Shown: positions 1 through 8,752, counted from the first letter of the stretch. The stretch is 64,000 bases of DNA from Aliivibrio sp. EL58 (GCF_900312675.1 NZ_OMPC01000008.1:124040-188039), one strand, 5' to 3'. The notes: generated by a model from the sequence alone, not told the origin. Numbers and translations: made by a program.

Positions 1-3
1 AAC

Positions 4-43
4 AAAAAGGCTTCCTCATCAAACGATGTAGGAAGCCTTTTTT
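4..43. terminator. Bidirectional intrinsic terminator
   Basis: A 10-bp stem (7-16 pairing with 30-39) has a loop that can itself pair (catc/gatg). It is flanked by an A-run on the left and a T-run on the right, so it can stop transcription of the malic enzyme gene on the minus strand and of a gene to the left of the window on the plus strand. Confidence 0.85.
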
Positions 44-69
44 ATGCTTACAAGAAAGACAAAAGCGAC

Positions 70-1317
70 TTACGCTTCCATGTAGTTCTCTGGCATTTCA
101 ATACGTGCTACGCCTGAATCAACGGCTGCTTGTGCTACTGCTTTAGCAACGCGAGGAAGTAGACGAGGATCCATTGGTTTAGGAATGATGTAACCTTTAC
201 CAAACTCTAGTGCATCAACCCCTGCGGCTTTTAATACTTCAGCAGGTACTGGTTCTTTTGTTAACTGACGAATCGCTTCAACTGCAGCTAACTTCATCTC
301 ATCGTTAATCACGCTTGCACGAACATCTAGTGCGCCACGGAAAATGAATGGGAAACAAAGCACATTGTTTACTTGGTTTGGATAATCTGAACGACCCGTA
401 CCCATGATTAAATCATCACGAACCTCATGAGCAAGTTCAGGTTTAATTTCTGGATCAGGGTTTGAACATGCAAATACAACGGGCTTGTCAGCCATTAACT
501 TTAACGCTTCAGGTGGTAATAGGTTTGGACCTGATACCCCTAAGAATAAATCTGCACCTTCAATAACATCTTCAAGCGTGCGCTTATCCGTGTTATTAGC
601 AAAACGTTGTTTGTATTCATTAATATCATCACGACGAGTGTGAATTACGCCTTTACGATCCAACATGTAGATCTTCTCACGCATTGCACCACACTTGATC
701 AATTGCTCCATACACGCAACTGCAGCAGCGCCAGCACCAAGACAAACGATGATCGCATCTTCTAATTTTTTACCTTGTAGCTCAATCGCATTCAGCATGC
801 CCGCCGCTGTTACAATCGCGGTGCCATGTTGATCATCATGGAATACAGGTACATCACAACGCTCAATCAGGCGACGTTCAATCTCAAAACAATCAGGTGC
901 TTTGATATCTTCTAGGTTGATACCACCAAAAGTATCTGCGATGTTCGCAACCGTATCAACAAACTCATCGATAGTGCGGTGTTTTACTTCGATATCAATA
1001 GAATCCAAACCAGCAAAGCGTTTGAAAAGTAATGATTTACCTTCCATAACAGGCTTTGAAGCCAAAGGACCTAAGTTACCTAAACCAAGAATAGCAGTGC
1101 CGTTTGAGATAACTGCAACCATGTTGCCTTTTGATGTGTACTTATAAACATCATCTGGATTCTTTGCGATTTCACGTACTGGTTCAGCAACGCCTGGGCT
1201 ATAGGCCAAAGCTAGGTCTTCTGCAGTATTTGCAGGCTTCGTCAGTGCTATTTCAATTTTACCCGGAGTTGGATAAGCGTGATAATGGAGAGCTTGTTCG
1301 CGAAAGTCGTCAGACAT
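70..1317 (-). CDS. maeB: NAD(P)-dependent malic enzyme, short form
   Basis: Oxidatively decarboxylates malate to pyruvate with reduction of NAD(P), linking the TCA cycle to pyruvate. The 415-residue protein shows the malic enzyme N-domain with the catalytic Tyr39 in AYSPGVA and Lys94 in MEGK, the metal-binding region around Glu136 and Asp161-Asp162 (HDDQHGTA), and a Rossmann fold with GAGAAA at 194-199. It matches the N-terminal part of E. coli MaeB, but lacks the roughly 330-residue C-terminal phosphotransacetylase-like domain of that enzyme, so acetyl-CoA control through that domain is not expected. Both ends are clean (the stop is followed by a terminator), so this is the family's short form and not a truncation. 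The cofactor preference cannot be read from the sequence. An FNR-like palindrome lies upstream at 1381-1394. Confidence 0.93.
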   Translation of the reverse strand: MSDDFREQALHYHAYPTPGKIEIALTKPANTAEDLALAYSPGVAEPVREIAKNPDDVYKYTSKGNMVAVISNGTAILGLGNLGPLASKPVMEGKSLLFKRFAGLDSIDIEVKHRTIDEFVDTVANIADTFGGINLEDIKAPDCFEIERRLIERCDVPVFHDDQHGTAIVTAAGMLNAIELQGKKLEDAIIVCLGAGAAAVACMEQLIKCGAMREKIYMLDRKGVIHTRRDDINEYKQRFANNTDKRTLEDVIEGADLFLGVSGPNLLPPEALKLMADKPVVFACSNPDPEIKPELAHEVRDDLIMGTGRSDYPNQVNNVLCFPFIFRGALDVRASVINDEMKLAAVEAIRQLTKEPVPAEVLKAAGVDALEFGKGYIIPKPMDPRLLPRVAKAVAQAAVDSGVARIEMPENYMEA

Positions 1318-1368
1318 GATGTTTTCCTGAATGCTAATAATTATAAGAGGATTGTTTCAAAACAGTGA

Positions 1369-1394
1369 ATTATATAATAGTTGATCTAGTTCAA
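1369..1394 (-). promoter_or_regulatory. Candidate maeB promoter with FNR-like palindrome
   Basis: The palindrome TTGATCTAGTTCAA at 1381-1394 matches the FNR consensus (TTGAT-N4-ATCAA) at 9 of 10 positions. On the minus strand a perfect TATAAT lies just downstream at 1374-1369. With that -10 element the site would be centred near -25, a position that fits repression better than activation. The site call rests on similarity only. Confidence 0.4.
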
Positions 1395-1469
1395 ACTTCA
1401 TAGTCTTGGCATACACATCGTACCAACAAGAATAAGGGATTAAATGGAGAAACTCTGTTTTACAGGCAT

Positions 1470-1495
1470 AAAAAAAGGAGCCCTATAGGACTCCT
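1470..1495 (-). terminator. Intrinsic terminator of rpmE
   Basis: On the minus strand a hairpin with the arms AGGAG/CTCCT extended by GG/CC pairs is followed by a run of seven T, about 20 bases after the rpmE stop. Confidence 0.8.
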
Positions 1496-1515
1496 CTTTT
1501 ATCGGAAATTGGTAA

Positions 1516-1734
1516 TTATTTCTTAGAACCAATTGCACCGAAACGTTTGTTGAAACGATCAACACGGCCGCCAGTATCTACGATACGTTGCTTACCAGTG
1601 TAGAACGGGTGACATTCGCCACATACGTCTAGGTGGATTGTGTCTTTGCCTAGCGCAGATTTGAATTCAAATTCGTTGCCGCAAGAACAAGTAGCTTGAA
1701 CAGCTTTGTATTCTGGGTGGATACCTACTTTCAT
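1516..1734 (-). CDS. rpmE: 50S ribosomal protein L31, zinc-binding type
   Basis: Component of the large ribosomal subunit near the central protuberance, bridging to the small subunit. At 72 residues it has the family length. It keeps the four zinc-ligand cysteines Cys16, Cys18, Cys38 and Cys41 (CSC...CGEC), which marks it as the C+ form that serves as a zinc store and is replaced by a C- paralogue under zinc starvation in many bacteria. The start has a good AAGG ribosome site. It is divergent from priA, as in E. coli. No Zur box was recognised between the two genes. Confidence 0.97.
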   Translation of the reverse strand: MKVGIHPEYKAVQATCSCGNEFEFKSALGKDTIHLDVCGECHPFYTGKQRIVDTGGRVDRFNKRFGAIGSKK

Positions 1735-1972
1735 GGGGAAAACCTTATAGTTTAGGCCGTGTCGCCATCCGAATCTAAGCCGAACACCACACGTAGTTTA
1801 ACAAAAATAGTAAGCGTAAACAGATTACACCTACTTAAGGTCGCGTATAATAATGAATCCTGAGCGATCAATCAACTAATCTGTTACTTTTTTCACCGAT
1901 TATTTTACTCCGTTGCGATATTCTTATCTAAGAGTAGACTATTCCCTATCTTATTCCTTACTGATGTTAGCC

Positions 1973-4174
1973 ATGCCGTATTCAATCGCCCACATTGCAC
2001 TGCCTGTTCCTCTTGACCGCACCTTTGATTATTTAATCAAACCGGGTCAAACACCTGCCATTGGCGGTCGTGTAAAGGTGCCTTTTGGTCGTCAACGTTT
2101 GATTGGCATCGTTGTGAAGCTCAGTAATGAATCTGAATTTTCTCGTGAAAAATTAAAAGGCATTGATGCGGTACTTGATAACAGTTCATTGTGGCCTCCT
2201 CATCTTTATAAGCTACTTAATTGGAGCAGTACCTATTATCAATATCCTTTAGGGGAGACCTTAGCTAACGCAATGCCTGCATGGTTACGTAAAGGCCGAG
2301 AAGCCAGTTTTTCCGCATTAAAAGCATGGCAAGTCACTGAGCTAGGCAAAAACCAAGATCTCAATAAACTGACTCGTGCCCCTAAGCAAGCTAAAGCTCT
2401 CAATTTAGTGCGCCATCAACAATGCAGCCATGAACAAATGCTTGAGGAAGAAATTACCCCTGCCACGTTAAAAGCGGTAGCAGATAAAGGTTGGATAGAA
2501 GAGATCTCTCTTGCTCCAAAACCGAGTTATTGGCAGCGCAATGTTGAAGTTACCCAAGAGAAACCACAACTCAATGAAGAACAAGCCATTGCGATTGCAA
2601 CCGTCAATGCAAGTCCTGAATTCGGCTGTTACTTATTAGATGGCGTAACAGGTTCAGGAAAAACCGAAGTTTATTTGCAATTATTAGAGCCCATTCTAAA
2701 AGCAGGTCGCCAAGCTCTGGTTTTGGTTCCTGAAATTGGCTTAACCCCACAAACGATTAATCGCTTTAAACGTCGCTTCAATGTTCCTGTCGATGTAATT
2801 CACTCAGGTCTAAATGACACTGAACGCTTAAATTCATGGTTGGCAGCACGAGACAATCACGCTGGCATTATCATAGGCACTCGCTCAGCCCTTTTCACTC
2901 CATTTAATGATCTTGGTATTATCATTGTGGATGAAGAGCACGATGCTTCTTATAAGCAACAAGACAGTATGAGATATCACGCTCGTGACTTAGCCGTAAT
3001 GCGTGCCAATTTAGATAACATCCCTATTATTTTAGGTTCAGCAACGCCTGCGCTAGAGACGTTACACAACGCTAAAATTGGAAAATATCATCACTTAACG
3101 CTAACGAAACGTGCTGGTACGGCAATTCCAGCTCGTCATGGAGTATTAGACGTAAAAGGCCTGTATTTAAATAGTGGATTATCTGCACCCTTGATCGCTC
3201 AAATGAGAAAACACTTATCTGAAGGCAATCAGGTCATGCTGTTTTTAAACCGTCGAGGCTTCTCTCCTGCCTTAATGTGCCACGAATGTGGTTGGATGGC
3301 AGAATGTAAACGTTGCGATGCTTTCTACACCTTCCACCAGCACAGTAGCGAGATCCGTTGTCACCATTGCGGCTCACAACAGCCAATTATGCATCAATGC
3401 GGTGGATGTGGCTCAACTCAGTTAATCTCAGTTGGTGTCGGCACAGAGCAACTTGAAACTCAGTTAATGAACTTATTTCCTGAGTACAAGACGGTACGCA
3501 TTGATAGAGACAGTACTCGTCGAAAAGGCAGCCTAGAGAATTATTTAGAAGCGATCAAAAATAATGAATATCAAATTCTGATTGGTACTCAAATGTTAGC
3601 TAAAGGCCACCATTTTCCCAATGTTACTTTGGTAGGGCTAATTGATGTCGATAGCTCGCTATTTAGTAGTGATTTTCGCGCACCAGAGCGCCTAGCTCAG
3701 TTATTTATTCAAGTGGCAGGACGTGCAGGACGTGCGAGTAAGCCGGGGGAAGTGATTTTACAGACCCACCACCCTGAACACTCCCTATTACAGAGCTTAT
3801 TACATCAAGGCTATGGGCACTTTGCTGAGTATGCTTTACAAGAGCGTAAATTTGCACAATTGCCACCTTACACCCACTTGTCTCTGTTTAGAGCGGAATC
3901 AAATAACAATGAAAATGTAGAGCAGTTTCTACGCCAAGTGCGTGATATTTTAGAAAGTCACCCACAGTTTCATGATGCAACTCCTGTACTCGGTCCCATT
4001 CCAGCACCTTTAGCACGACGCGCTGGAAAATACCGTTGGCAACTGCTTTTTCAAGCTCCGAATAGAACCGTTATGCAATCCATGTTACGTGGTGCAAAAA
4101 CAGCGATTGAATTGCTTCCTCTCGCAAAAAAAATTCGCTGGACGCTAGATATAGAGCCACAAGACCTTAGTTAA
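1973..4174 (+). CDS. priA: Primosomal replication restart helicase PriA
   Basis: ATP-dependent 3'-5' DNA helicase that recognises stalled forks and D-loops and reloads the replisome together with PriB and DnaT. The reading frame is open from 1913, but homology to PriA begins at the ATG at 1973 (MPYSIAHIALPVPLDRTFDY), giving 733 residues, the usual family length; an ATG at 1964 is also possible. Counting from 1973, the N-terminal DNA 3'-end binding domain comes first, then Walker A at 224-231 (GVTGSGKT), DEEH at 319-322, and eight zinc-ligand cysteines between 434 and 477 in CxxC pairs, followed by the helicase C domain. Its partner gene priB is also in this window, at 44.6 kb. Confidence 0.96.
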   Translation: MPYSIAHIALPVPLDRTFDYLIKPGQTPAIGGRVKVPFGRQRLIGIVVKLSNESEFSREKLKGIDAVLDNSSLWPPHLYKLLNWSSTYYQYPLGETLANAMPAWLRKGREASFSALKAWQVTELGKNQDLNKLTRAPKQAKALNLVRHQQCSHEQMLEEEITPATLKAVADKGWIEEISLAPKPSYWQRNVEVTQEKPQLNEEQAIAIATVNASPEFGCYLLDGVTGSGKTEVYLQLLEPILKAGRQALVLVPEIGLTPQTINRFKRRFNVPVDVIHSGLNDTERLNSWLAARDNHAGIIIGTRSALFTPFNDLGIIIVDEEHDASYKQQDSMRYHARDLAVMRANLDNIPIILGSATPALETLHNAKIGKYHHLTLTKRAGTAIPARHGVLDVKGLYLNSGLSAPLIAQMRKHLSEGNQVMLFLNRRGFSPALMCHECGWMAECKRCDAFYTFHQHSSEIRCHHCGSQQPIMHQCGGCGSTQLISVGVGTEQLETQLMNLFPEYKTVRIDRDSTRRKGSLENYLEAIKNNEYQILIGTQMLAKGHHFPNVTLVGLIDVDSSLFSSDFRAPERLAQLFIQVAGRAGRASKPGEVILQTHHPEHSLLQSLLHQGYGHFAEYALQERKFAQLPPYTHLSLFRAESNNNENVEQFLRQVRDILESHPQFHDATPVLGPIPAPLARRAGKYRWQLLFQAPNRTVMQSMLRGAKTAIELLPLAKKIRWTLDIEPQDLS

Positions 4175-4191
4175 TTTAAGGAATTACATGG

Positions 4192-4222
4192 CGATTGTTT
4201 TTGCACAAAAAGAAAACAATCG
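4192..4222 (+). other. Hairpin after priA
   Basis: A perfect 10-bp inverted repeat (CGATTGTTTT at 4192-4201 and its complement at 4213-4222) lies 18 bases after the priA stop. The loop is 11 nt and no T-run follows, so it may be a weak terminator, an RNA-stabilising hairpin, or an operator in the cytR upstream region. Confidence 0.5.
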
Positions 4223-4229
4223 GCCTTCA

Positions 4230-4245
4230 TGTGAGTCAAGTCACA
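4230..4245. promoter_or_regulatory. CRP site upstream of cytR
   Basis: TGTGAGTCAAGTCACA matches all ten positions of the CRP core consensus TGTGA-N6-TCACA. It lies 123 bases before the cytR start. E. coli cytR is CRP-activated, so the placement is biologically sensible, and the crp gene itself is only 4.7 kb away. Confidence 0.8.
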
Positions 4246-4367
4246 ATATAGATGTAACTTTTGTTAAATCACCCGTATTTAAATCTTTATTTTGCACATA
4301 AAATATCTCTTAAAATAATTAGGCAATCGTTTACTTTAGATTTAATTTTAGTTGGGAGAGGAATATT

Positions 4368-5375
4368 ATGGCGACAATGAAGGATGTTGCTTTATCGGCA
4401 GGTGTATCAACAGCTACCGTATCACGAGCGTTAATGACTCCAGAGAAGGTTTCACTATCGACCCGTAAGCGCGTTGATGATGCCATTTCAGAAACGGGAT
4501 ATTCTCCAACGACATTAACACGTACGTTGCGCCGTAATGAATCAAAAACAATTGTGACTATTGTTCCTGATATTTGTGACCCTTACTTCAGTGACATCTT
4601 ACGAGGTATTGAAGACGCCGCAGTAGAGAATGGTTATGTCATTTTAGTTGGCGACAGCAGCCAACAACAAAAACGTGAGCAGTCTTTTGTAAATCTTGTT
4701 TACACTAAGCAAGTGGATGGAATGGTATTGCTAGGTTCCGATCTTCCTTTTAATGCCAGTCGTCAAGAACAAAAGAACTTACCTCCTCTTGTAATGGCAT
4801 GTGAATATGCACCAGAACTCGAACTTCCAACCGTACATATCGATAACCTCACTGCCGCATTTGAAGCCGTAAACTACCTAACCAAATTAGGTCACAAACG
4901 AGTGGCTGAATTATCAGGCCCTGAAAGCTCTTCGTTATGTCAGTTTAGACATCAAGGTTACCAACAAGCCTTACGCCGCGCAGGTATCGCAATGAATAAT
5001 GCCTATATTCATTATGGTAACTTTACTTTTGAAGCAGGCGCTGCAGCAATAACTCAACTACTCTCTCTCTCTTCACCACCAACGGCTGTTTTTTGTCACA
5101 ATGACATCATGGCTATTGGCGCAATTCAAAAAGCAAAACAGATGGGCTTTCGTGTTCCACAAGATATTTCAATTATGGGTTTTGATGATATTGAATTCTC
5201 ACAATACTGCGATCCGCCATTAACCACTATTTCGCAGCCTCGCTATGAAATTGGTCGTCAATCCATGCTCATGCTACTAGAGCTATTAAAAGGCAATGAT
5301 GTTCGTTCAGGCTCACGATTATTAGAATCATCTTTAGTTGTCAGAGAGAGTACCGCACCACCAAAAAATCGTTAA
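4368..5375 (+). CDS. cytR: CytR, LacI-family repressor of nucleoside genes
   Basis: LacI/GalR-family transcription factor. In enteric bacteria CytR represses nucleoside uptake and catabolism together with CRP and is released by cytidine; in V. cholerae it also affects competence and biofilm genes. The 335 residues comprise an N-terminal helix-turn-helix and hinge (MATMKDVALSAGVSTATVSR at 1-20, hinge to about 60) and a periplasmic-binding-protein-like effector core. The assignment rests on sequence likeness and on the conserved position between priA and ftsN. The ribosome site GGGAGAGGA precedes the ATG. A perfect CRP site lies upstream, consistent with the known CRP-CytR partnership. Confidence 0.92.
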   Translation: MATMKDVALSAGVSTATVSRALMTPEKVSLSTRKRVDDAISETGYSPTTLTRTLRRNESKTIVTIVPDICDPYFSDILRGIEDAAVENGYVILVGDSSQQQKREQSFVNLVYTKQVDGMVLLGSDLPFNASRQEQKNLPPLVMACEYAPELELPTVHIDNLTAAFEAVNYLTKLGHKRVAELSGPESSSLCQFRHQGYQQALRRAGIAMNNAYIHYGNFTFEAGAAAITQLLSLSSPPTAVFCHNDIMAIGAIQKAKQMGFRVPQDISIMGFDDIEFSQYCDPPLTTISQPRYEIGRQSMLMLLELLKGNDVRSGSRLLESSLVVRESTAPPKNR

Positions 5376-5394
5376 ACTTAAGATTAAAACGATA

Positions 5395-5413
5395 GATAAT
5401 GAGAATAATTCAT
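5395..5413. promoter_or_regulatory. Weak Fur-like box between cytR and ftsN
   Basis: The 19 bases starting GATAATGAGAATAATTC match the classical Fur consensus at 14 of 19 positions. There is no supporting iron-related gene here, so this may be chance in AT-rich sequence. Confidence 0.2.
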
Positions 5414-5549
5414 TAGAAATGGTTCTTTAAAGTAATCTATTTGTCTAAATAGTGACTTTTTGCGTACTTTTTTACACAAGTACTGGTATGAGTTCATACA
5501 ACTGATTACCATGAACTACTCTCTTTAAAATCTAGTAAAGTAAAGAACT

Positions 5550-6125
5550 GTGGCTAATAAAGATTACGTAAAACGTGGACGCTCTCCTAAGAAAGCGACA
5601 AAAAAAACAACCAAGAAAAAAGGCGCTAAGCAACCTGTATCGACAGGTTCAACGCCATGGAAAGCCGTGGCTGTTGCAGGCCTCTTAGTTGCTGTTTTTG
5701 GCTATGCACTTTACTTTTTAAACGACGCTCCAACACCAGAGAAAAAAACAACGGTAACGGAAGTCGCTCCAGTAAAAACGAAAAAGAAAACCGATAGTGA
5801 AGATATCCCTCCAATGCCAGAAGAGCAATGGAGCTATATGGATGAACTGCCAAATAAAGAAATTGAAGTCGTACAAAAAGATCTGAAAGTCTCAGAGATC
5901 CCTTACATTATGCAATGTGGTGCCTATAAATCGAGCTCGCAAGCTGAAGAACGTAAAATGGATATCGCTTTTCAGGGCTTAAGCTCAACGGTACGAAAAA
6001 AATCAGGAAGCAGTTGGTATCGTGTCGTTCTTGGCCCATACAAATTTAAACGTGATGCAGAAAAAGATCGCCATAAATTACAACGCGCTAAAATTGAGCC
6101 TTGTGCAATTTGGAAAGATCAATAA
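5550..6125 (+). CDS. ftsN: Cell division protein FtsN, short form
   Basis: Bitopic inner-membrane divisome protein that triggers septal peptidoglycan synthesis by FtsWI. The start is GTG at 5550. The 191 residues comprise a lysine-rich cytoplasmic tail (1-36), one membrane helix (about 37-57), a short periplasmic stretch with an activation-motif-like segment (EEQWSYMDEL at 91-100, similar to the essential E domain of E. coli FtsN), and a C-terminal SPOR domain (about 115-190). Cys123 and Cys185 correspond to the SPOR disulfide pair. E. coli FtsN is 319 residues; here the long disordered linker is almost absent. Its place between cytR and hslV matches E. coli. Confidence 0.93.
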   Translation: MANKDYVKRGRSPKKATKKTTKKKGAKQPVSTGSTPWKAVAVAGLLVAVFGYALYFLNDAPTPEKKTTVTEVAPVKTKKKTDSEDIPPMPEEQWSYMDELPNKEIEVVQKDLKVSEIPYIMQCGAYKSSSQAEERKMDIAFQGLSSTVRKKSGSSWYRVVLGPYKFKRDAEKDRHKLQRAKIEPCAIWKDQ

Positions 6126-6175
6126 TCACGTAGCATAAGAACAGCGATTAAAATCGCCAATAGCATCACACATTT

Positions 6176-6205
6176 AAAAAGGAGCGCATTGAGTGCTCCT
6201 TTTTT
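6176..6205 (+). terminator. Intrinsic terminator of ftsN
   Basis: The stem GGAGCGC/GTGCTCC (6181-6187 with 6193-6199), with a five-base loop, is followed by six T. Confidence 0.88.
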
Positions 6206-6217
6206 CTATCCATTCAA

Positions 6218-6247
6218 CTTGAAAACCCTTCCCCTTCCCCCCATTAC
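6218..6247 (+). promoter_or_regulatory. Sigma-32 (heat-shock) promoter of hslVU
   Basis: CTTGAAA at 6218-6224, a 14-base spacer and CCCCATTAC at 6239-6247 form an essentially perfect RpoH promoter, 68 bases before the hslV start. hslVU is a classic sigma-32 operon in E. coli. Confidence 0.9.
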
Positions 6248-6315
6248 AGTAGTAATAATCATGAAGATGGTGCCATGCTTTAATTAATGACATTATCGAA
6301 TAAGAGGTTTTACTC

Positions 6316-6840
6316 GTGACTACAATTGTTTCTGTACGCCGTGAAGGCAAAGTCGTGGTTGCTGGCGATGGCCAAGCATCTCAAGGTGATATGATCGCCA
6401 AAGGTAACGTTAAAAAAGTACGTCGCCTATACAATGATTCAGTACTTGTTGGCTTTGCAGGCAGCACTGCCGATGCCTTTATTCTGTTCGACCTGTGTGA
6501 ACGTAAATTAGAAATGCACCAAGGCAACCTAACTAAAGCTGCGGTTGAGTTAGCAAAAGAGTGGCGCAGTGACCGTACTCTACGTCGTCTTGAAGCAATG
6601 TTAATCGTTGCTGATAAAACGACCTCTTTAATCATCAGTGGTACAGGTGATTTAATCAATGCTGATAATGATCTATTAACCATTGGTTCTGGTGGTTACT
6701 TTGCTCGCTCTGCAGCGACGGCATTACTAGAAAACACCGATTTAGATGCTCGTGAAATTGCCACAAAAGCACTGACTATTGCTGGCGATATTGACGTCTA
6801 CACTAACCATAATCATACCGTTGAAGAACTGAACGTTTAA
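6316..6840 (+). CDS. hslV: HslV, peptidase subunit of the HslUV protease
   Basis: Threonine peptidase that forms a double hexameric chamber and degrades proteins unfolded by HslU in the cytoplasm. The start is GTG at 6316; removal of Met exposes Thr2 of TTIVSVRR, the catalytic nucleophile. The 174 residues match the family length, with the conserved [14 protein letters not shown] and GSGG segments. It lies 22 bases before hslU and behind a sigma-32 promoter, so both subunits should be made together on heat shock. Confidence 0.97.
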   Translation: MTTIVSVRREGKVVVAGDGQASQGDMIAKGNVKKVRRLYNDSVLVGFAGSTADAFILFDLCERKLEMHQGNLTKAAVELAKEWRSDRTLRRLEAMLIVADKTTSLIISGTGDLINADNDLLTIGSGGYFARSAATALLENTDLDAREIATKALTIAGDIDVYTNHNHTVEELNV

Positions 6841-6862
6841 CGACAAATAATAAGGAATACCC

Positions 6863-8197
6863 ATGTCTGAGATGACTCCTCGTGAAATTGTACACGAATT
6901 AGATAGCCATATTATTGGTCAAGATAAAGCAAAACGTTCAGTGGCAATCGCATTGCGTAACCGCTGGCGTCGTATGCAACTTAACCCTGAGCTTCGCTCT
7001 GAAGTAACGCCTAAAAATATTTTGATGATAGGTCCAACAGGTGTTGGTAAAACTGAAATTGCCCGCCGTTTAGCTAAATTAGCAAACGCGCCATTCATTA
7101 AAGTTGAAGCGACTAAGTTCACCGAAGTGGGCTATGTTGGCAAAGAAGTTGATAGCATCATTCGTGACTTAACTGATGTGGCAATGAAAATGACCCATCA
7201 ACAAGCGGTAGAAAAAGTAAAATTCCGCGCTGAAGAGCAAGCAGAAGATCGCATCCTTGATATTTTATTACCACCAGCACGCGATGCATGGGGTAAAAAT
7301 GAAGAAGGTGATAATAACTCTGGCACTCGCCAATCTTTCCGTAAGAAATTACGTGAAGGCAAACTAGACGACAAAGAAATTGAAGTTGATGTTGCAGCCC
7401 CTCAAGTTGGCGTAGAGATCATGGCTCCTCCTGGTATGGAAGAGATGACAAACCAACTTCAAGGCATGTTCCAGAATCTTTCTGGCGGCGACACCACTAA
7501 AAAGCGCAAAATGAAGATTAAAGATGCGCTTAAAGCACTGACTGAAGAAGAAGGTGTGAAGCTGGTTAATCCTGAAGAGCTAAAAGAACAAGCCATCTTC
7601 AATGTTGAAAACCATGGCATTGTCTTTATCGATGAAATTGATAAGATCTGTAAAGGCTCAAACTCTCAGTCTGGTGATGTTTCCCGTGAAGGTGTACAAC
7701 GTGATTTACTTCCGTTAGTTGAAGGCAGCACAGTAAGTACTAAACACGGCATGGTAAAAACAGACCACATGCTATTTATCACATCGGGTGCTTTCCAAAT
7801 GGCAAAACCATCTGATTTAATCCCAGAACTACAAGGTCGTTTACCGATCCGAGTTGAGCTTGAAGCACTTACAGCTAATGACTTTAAACGTATTCTAACA
7901 GAGCCAAATGCATCGTTAACAGAGCAATACATTGCTTTATTGGCGACAGAGAATGTGAATGTTGAGTTTACTGAAGATGGGATTAGCCGTATTGCTGAAT
8001 CTGCATTCCAAGTGAACGAAAGCACAGAAAATATTGGTGCTCGTCGTCTGCATACCGTGATGGAGCGTCTGATGGAAGAGATCTCTTATGACGCATCAGA
8101 AAAAGACGGTGAAAGCCTTGTGGTTGATGCAGATTATGTCACTTTGCGTTTAGGTAAATTAGTTGCAGATGAAGATTTAAGCCGCTTTATCCTGTAA
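6863..8197 (+). CDS. hslU: HslU, ATPase subunit of the HslUV protease
   Basis: AAA+ unfoldase of the Clp/Hsp100 class that recognises, unfolds and threads substrates into HslV. The 444 residues comprise an N-domain, Walker A GPTGVGKT at 57-64, an inserted I-domain (about 110-240) with many charged residues, Walker B (VFIDEIDK), and a C-terminal small domain ending in LSRFIL, the tail that docks into HslV and activates it. It is the second gene of a two-gene operon that ends in a strong terminator. Confidence 0.97.
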   Translation: MSEMTPREIVHELDSHIIGQDKAKRSVAIALRNRWRRMQLNPELRSEVTPKNILMIGPTGVGKTEIARRLAKLANAPFIKVEATKFTEVGYVGKEVDSIIRDLTDVAMKMTHQQAVEKVKFRAEEQAEDRILDILLPPARDAWGKNEEGDNNSGTRQSFRKKLREGKLDDKEIEVDVAAPQVGVEIMAPPGMEEMTNQLQGMFQNLSGGDTTKKRKMKIKDALKALTEEEGVKLVNPEELKEQAIFNVENHGIVFIDEIDKICKGSNSQSGDVSREGVQRDLLPLVEGSTVSTKHGMVKTDHMLFITSGAFQMAKPSDLIPELQGRLPIRVELEALTANDFKRILTEPNASLTEQYIALLATENVNVEFTEDGISRIAESAFQVNESTENIGARRLHTVMERLMEEISYDASEKDGESLVVDADYVTLRLGKLVADEDLSRFIL

Positions 8198-8220
8198 TAA
8201 ATAATTATCACACCAAAAAT

Positions 8221-8254
8221 AAAGCCTTACTCTATAAAATGAGTAAGGCTTTTT
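8221..8254. terminator. Bidirectional terminator between hslU and yhfA
   Basis: A perfect 12-bp stem (8221-8232 with 8241-8252) has an eight-base loop. A T-run follows on the plus strand, and the minus strand has a T-rich tail, so it serves both converging genes. Confidence 0.88.
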
Positions 8255-8283
8255 CTTGATTGTCATTTAATCAAAAATAGCGA

Positions 8284-8685
8284 TTAAGCTAAAATCTCCC
8301 AAGAATGTGTCATTTCAATGCCTTCCCCCAGCATTAGACACACAGAACAATATTTTTGTAATGAATCCGCAGTCACCTTCTCAACAACTGCCTTATCAAG
8401 ATCATGACCTGATACTTCGAAGTGAATATTTACATGAGTAAATATTTTTGGTGCCGTTGCTCTGCGCTCACTTGATACTTTTGCGATGCAAGCTGTGACT
8501 GCTTGATCTGCTGATTTCAAACCATCAACAACATCAACTGAACTGCAGCCACCCGCAGCCATTAGCACTAATTCCATTGGGCTTGGTGCCTTTTCTCCAC
8601 CATTACCATCCATTACAACAGAGTGACCAGATTGAGATTGACCTAAGAAAGTAAATCCATCAATCCATTTAACTTCAGCGTTCAT
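8284..8685 (-). CDS. yhfA: OsmC/Ohr-family protein (YhfA-like)
   Basis: Small protein of the OsmC/Ohr superfamily, some members of which reduce organic hydroperoxides through a cysteine pair. The 133 residues keep Cys47 (GGCSSVDVV) and the cysteines of KYCSVC at 113 and 116. E. coli YhfA, of similar length and also divergent from crp, has no firmly established function; neither enzymatic activity nor substrate can be read here. The start has a good AGAGG ribosome site. The 245-base divergent region to crp contains two CRP-like sites. Confidence 0.88.
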   Translation of the reverse strand: MNAEVKWIDGFTFLGQSQSGHSVVMDGNGGEKAPSPMELVLMAAGGCSSVDVVDGLKSADQAVTACIAKVSSERRATAPKIFTHVNIHFEVSGHDLDKAVVEKVTADSLQKYCSVCLMLGEGIEMTHSWEILA

Positions 8686-8716
8686 AAAAGCCTCTTTACT
8701 ATATAAAAGGAAAACT

Positions 8717-8752
8717 CGTGATCCATTTCACGAAATTGTGCCCTTGGTCGCA
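8717..8752. promoter_or_regulatory. Two CRP-like sites between yhfA and crp
   Basis: The first site, CGTGATCCATTTCACG at 8717-8732, and the second, TGTGCCCTTGGTCGCA at 8737-8752, each match the CRP core at 8 of 10 positions. They are 20 bases apart centre to centre. In E. coli crp is autoregulated, partly through a divergent transcript; the sites here suggest a similar loop. Confidence 0.6.

Noticed and set aside
6381-6683. 100-codon open frame antisense to hslV
   Set aside because: It is inside hslV, which is fully conserved, and shows no family resemblance.
7666-8025. 119-codon open frame antisense to hslU
   Set aside because: It lies entirely within the conserved hslU gene, has no ribosome site or recognisable protein family, and is a frame shadow.
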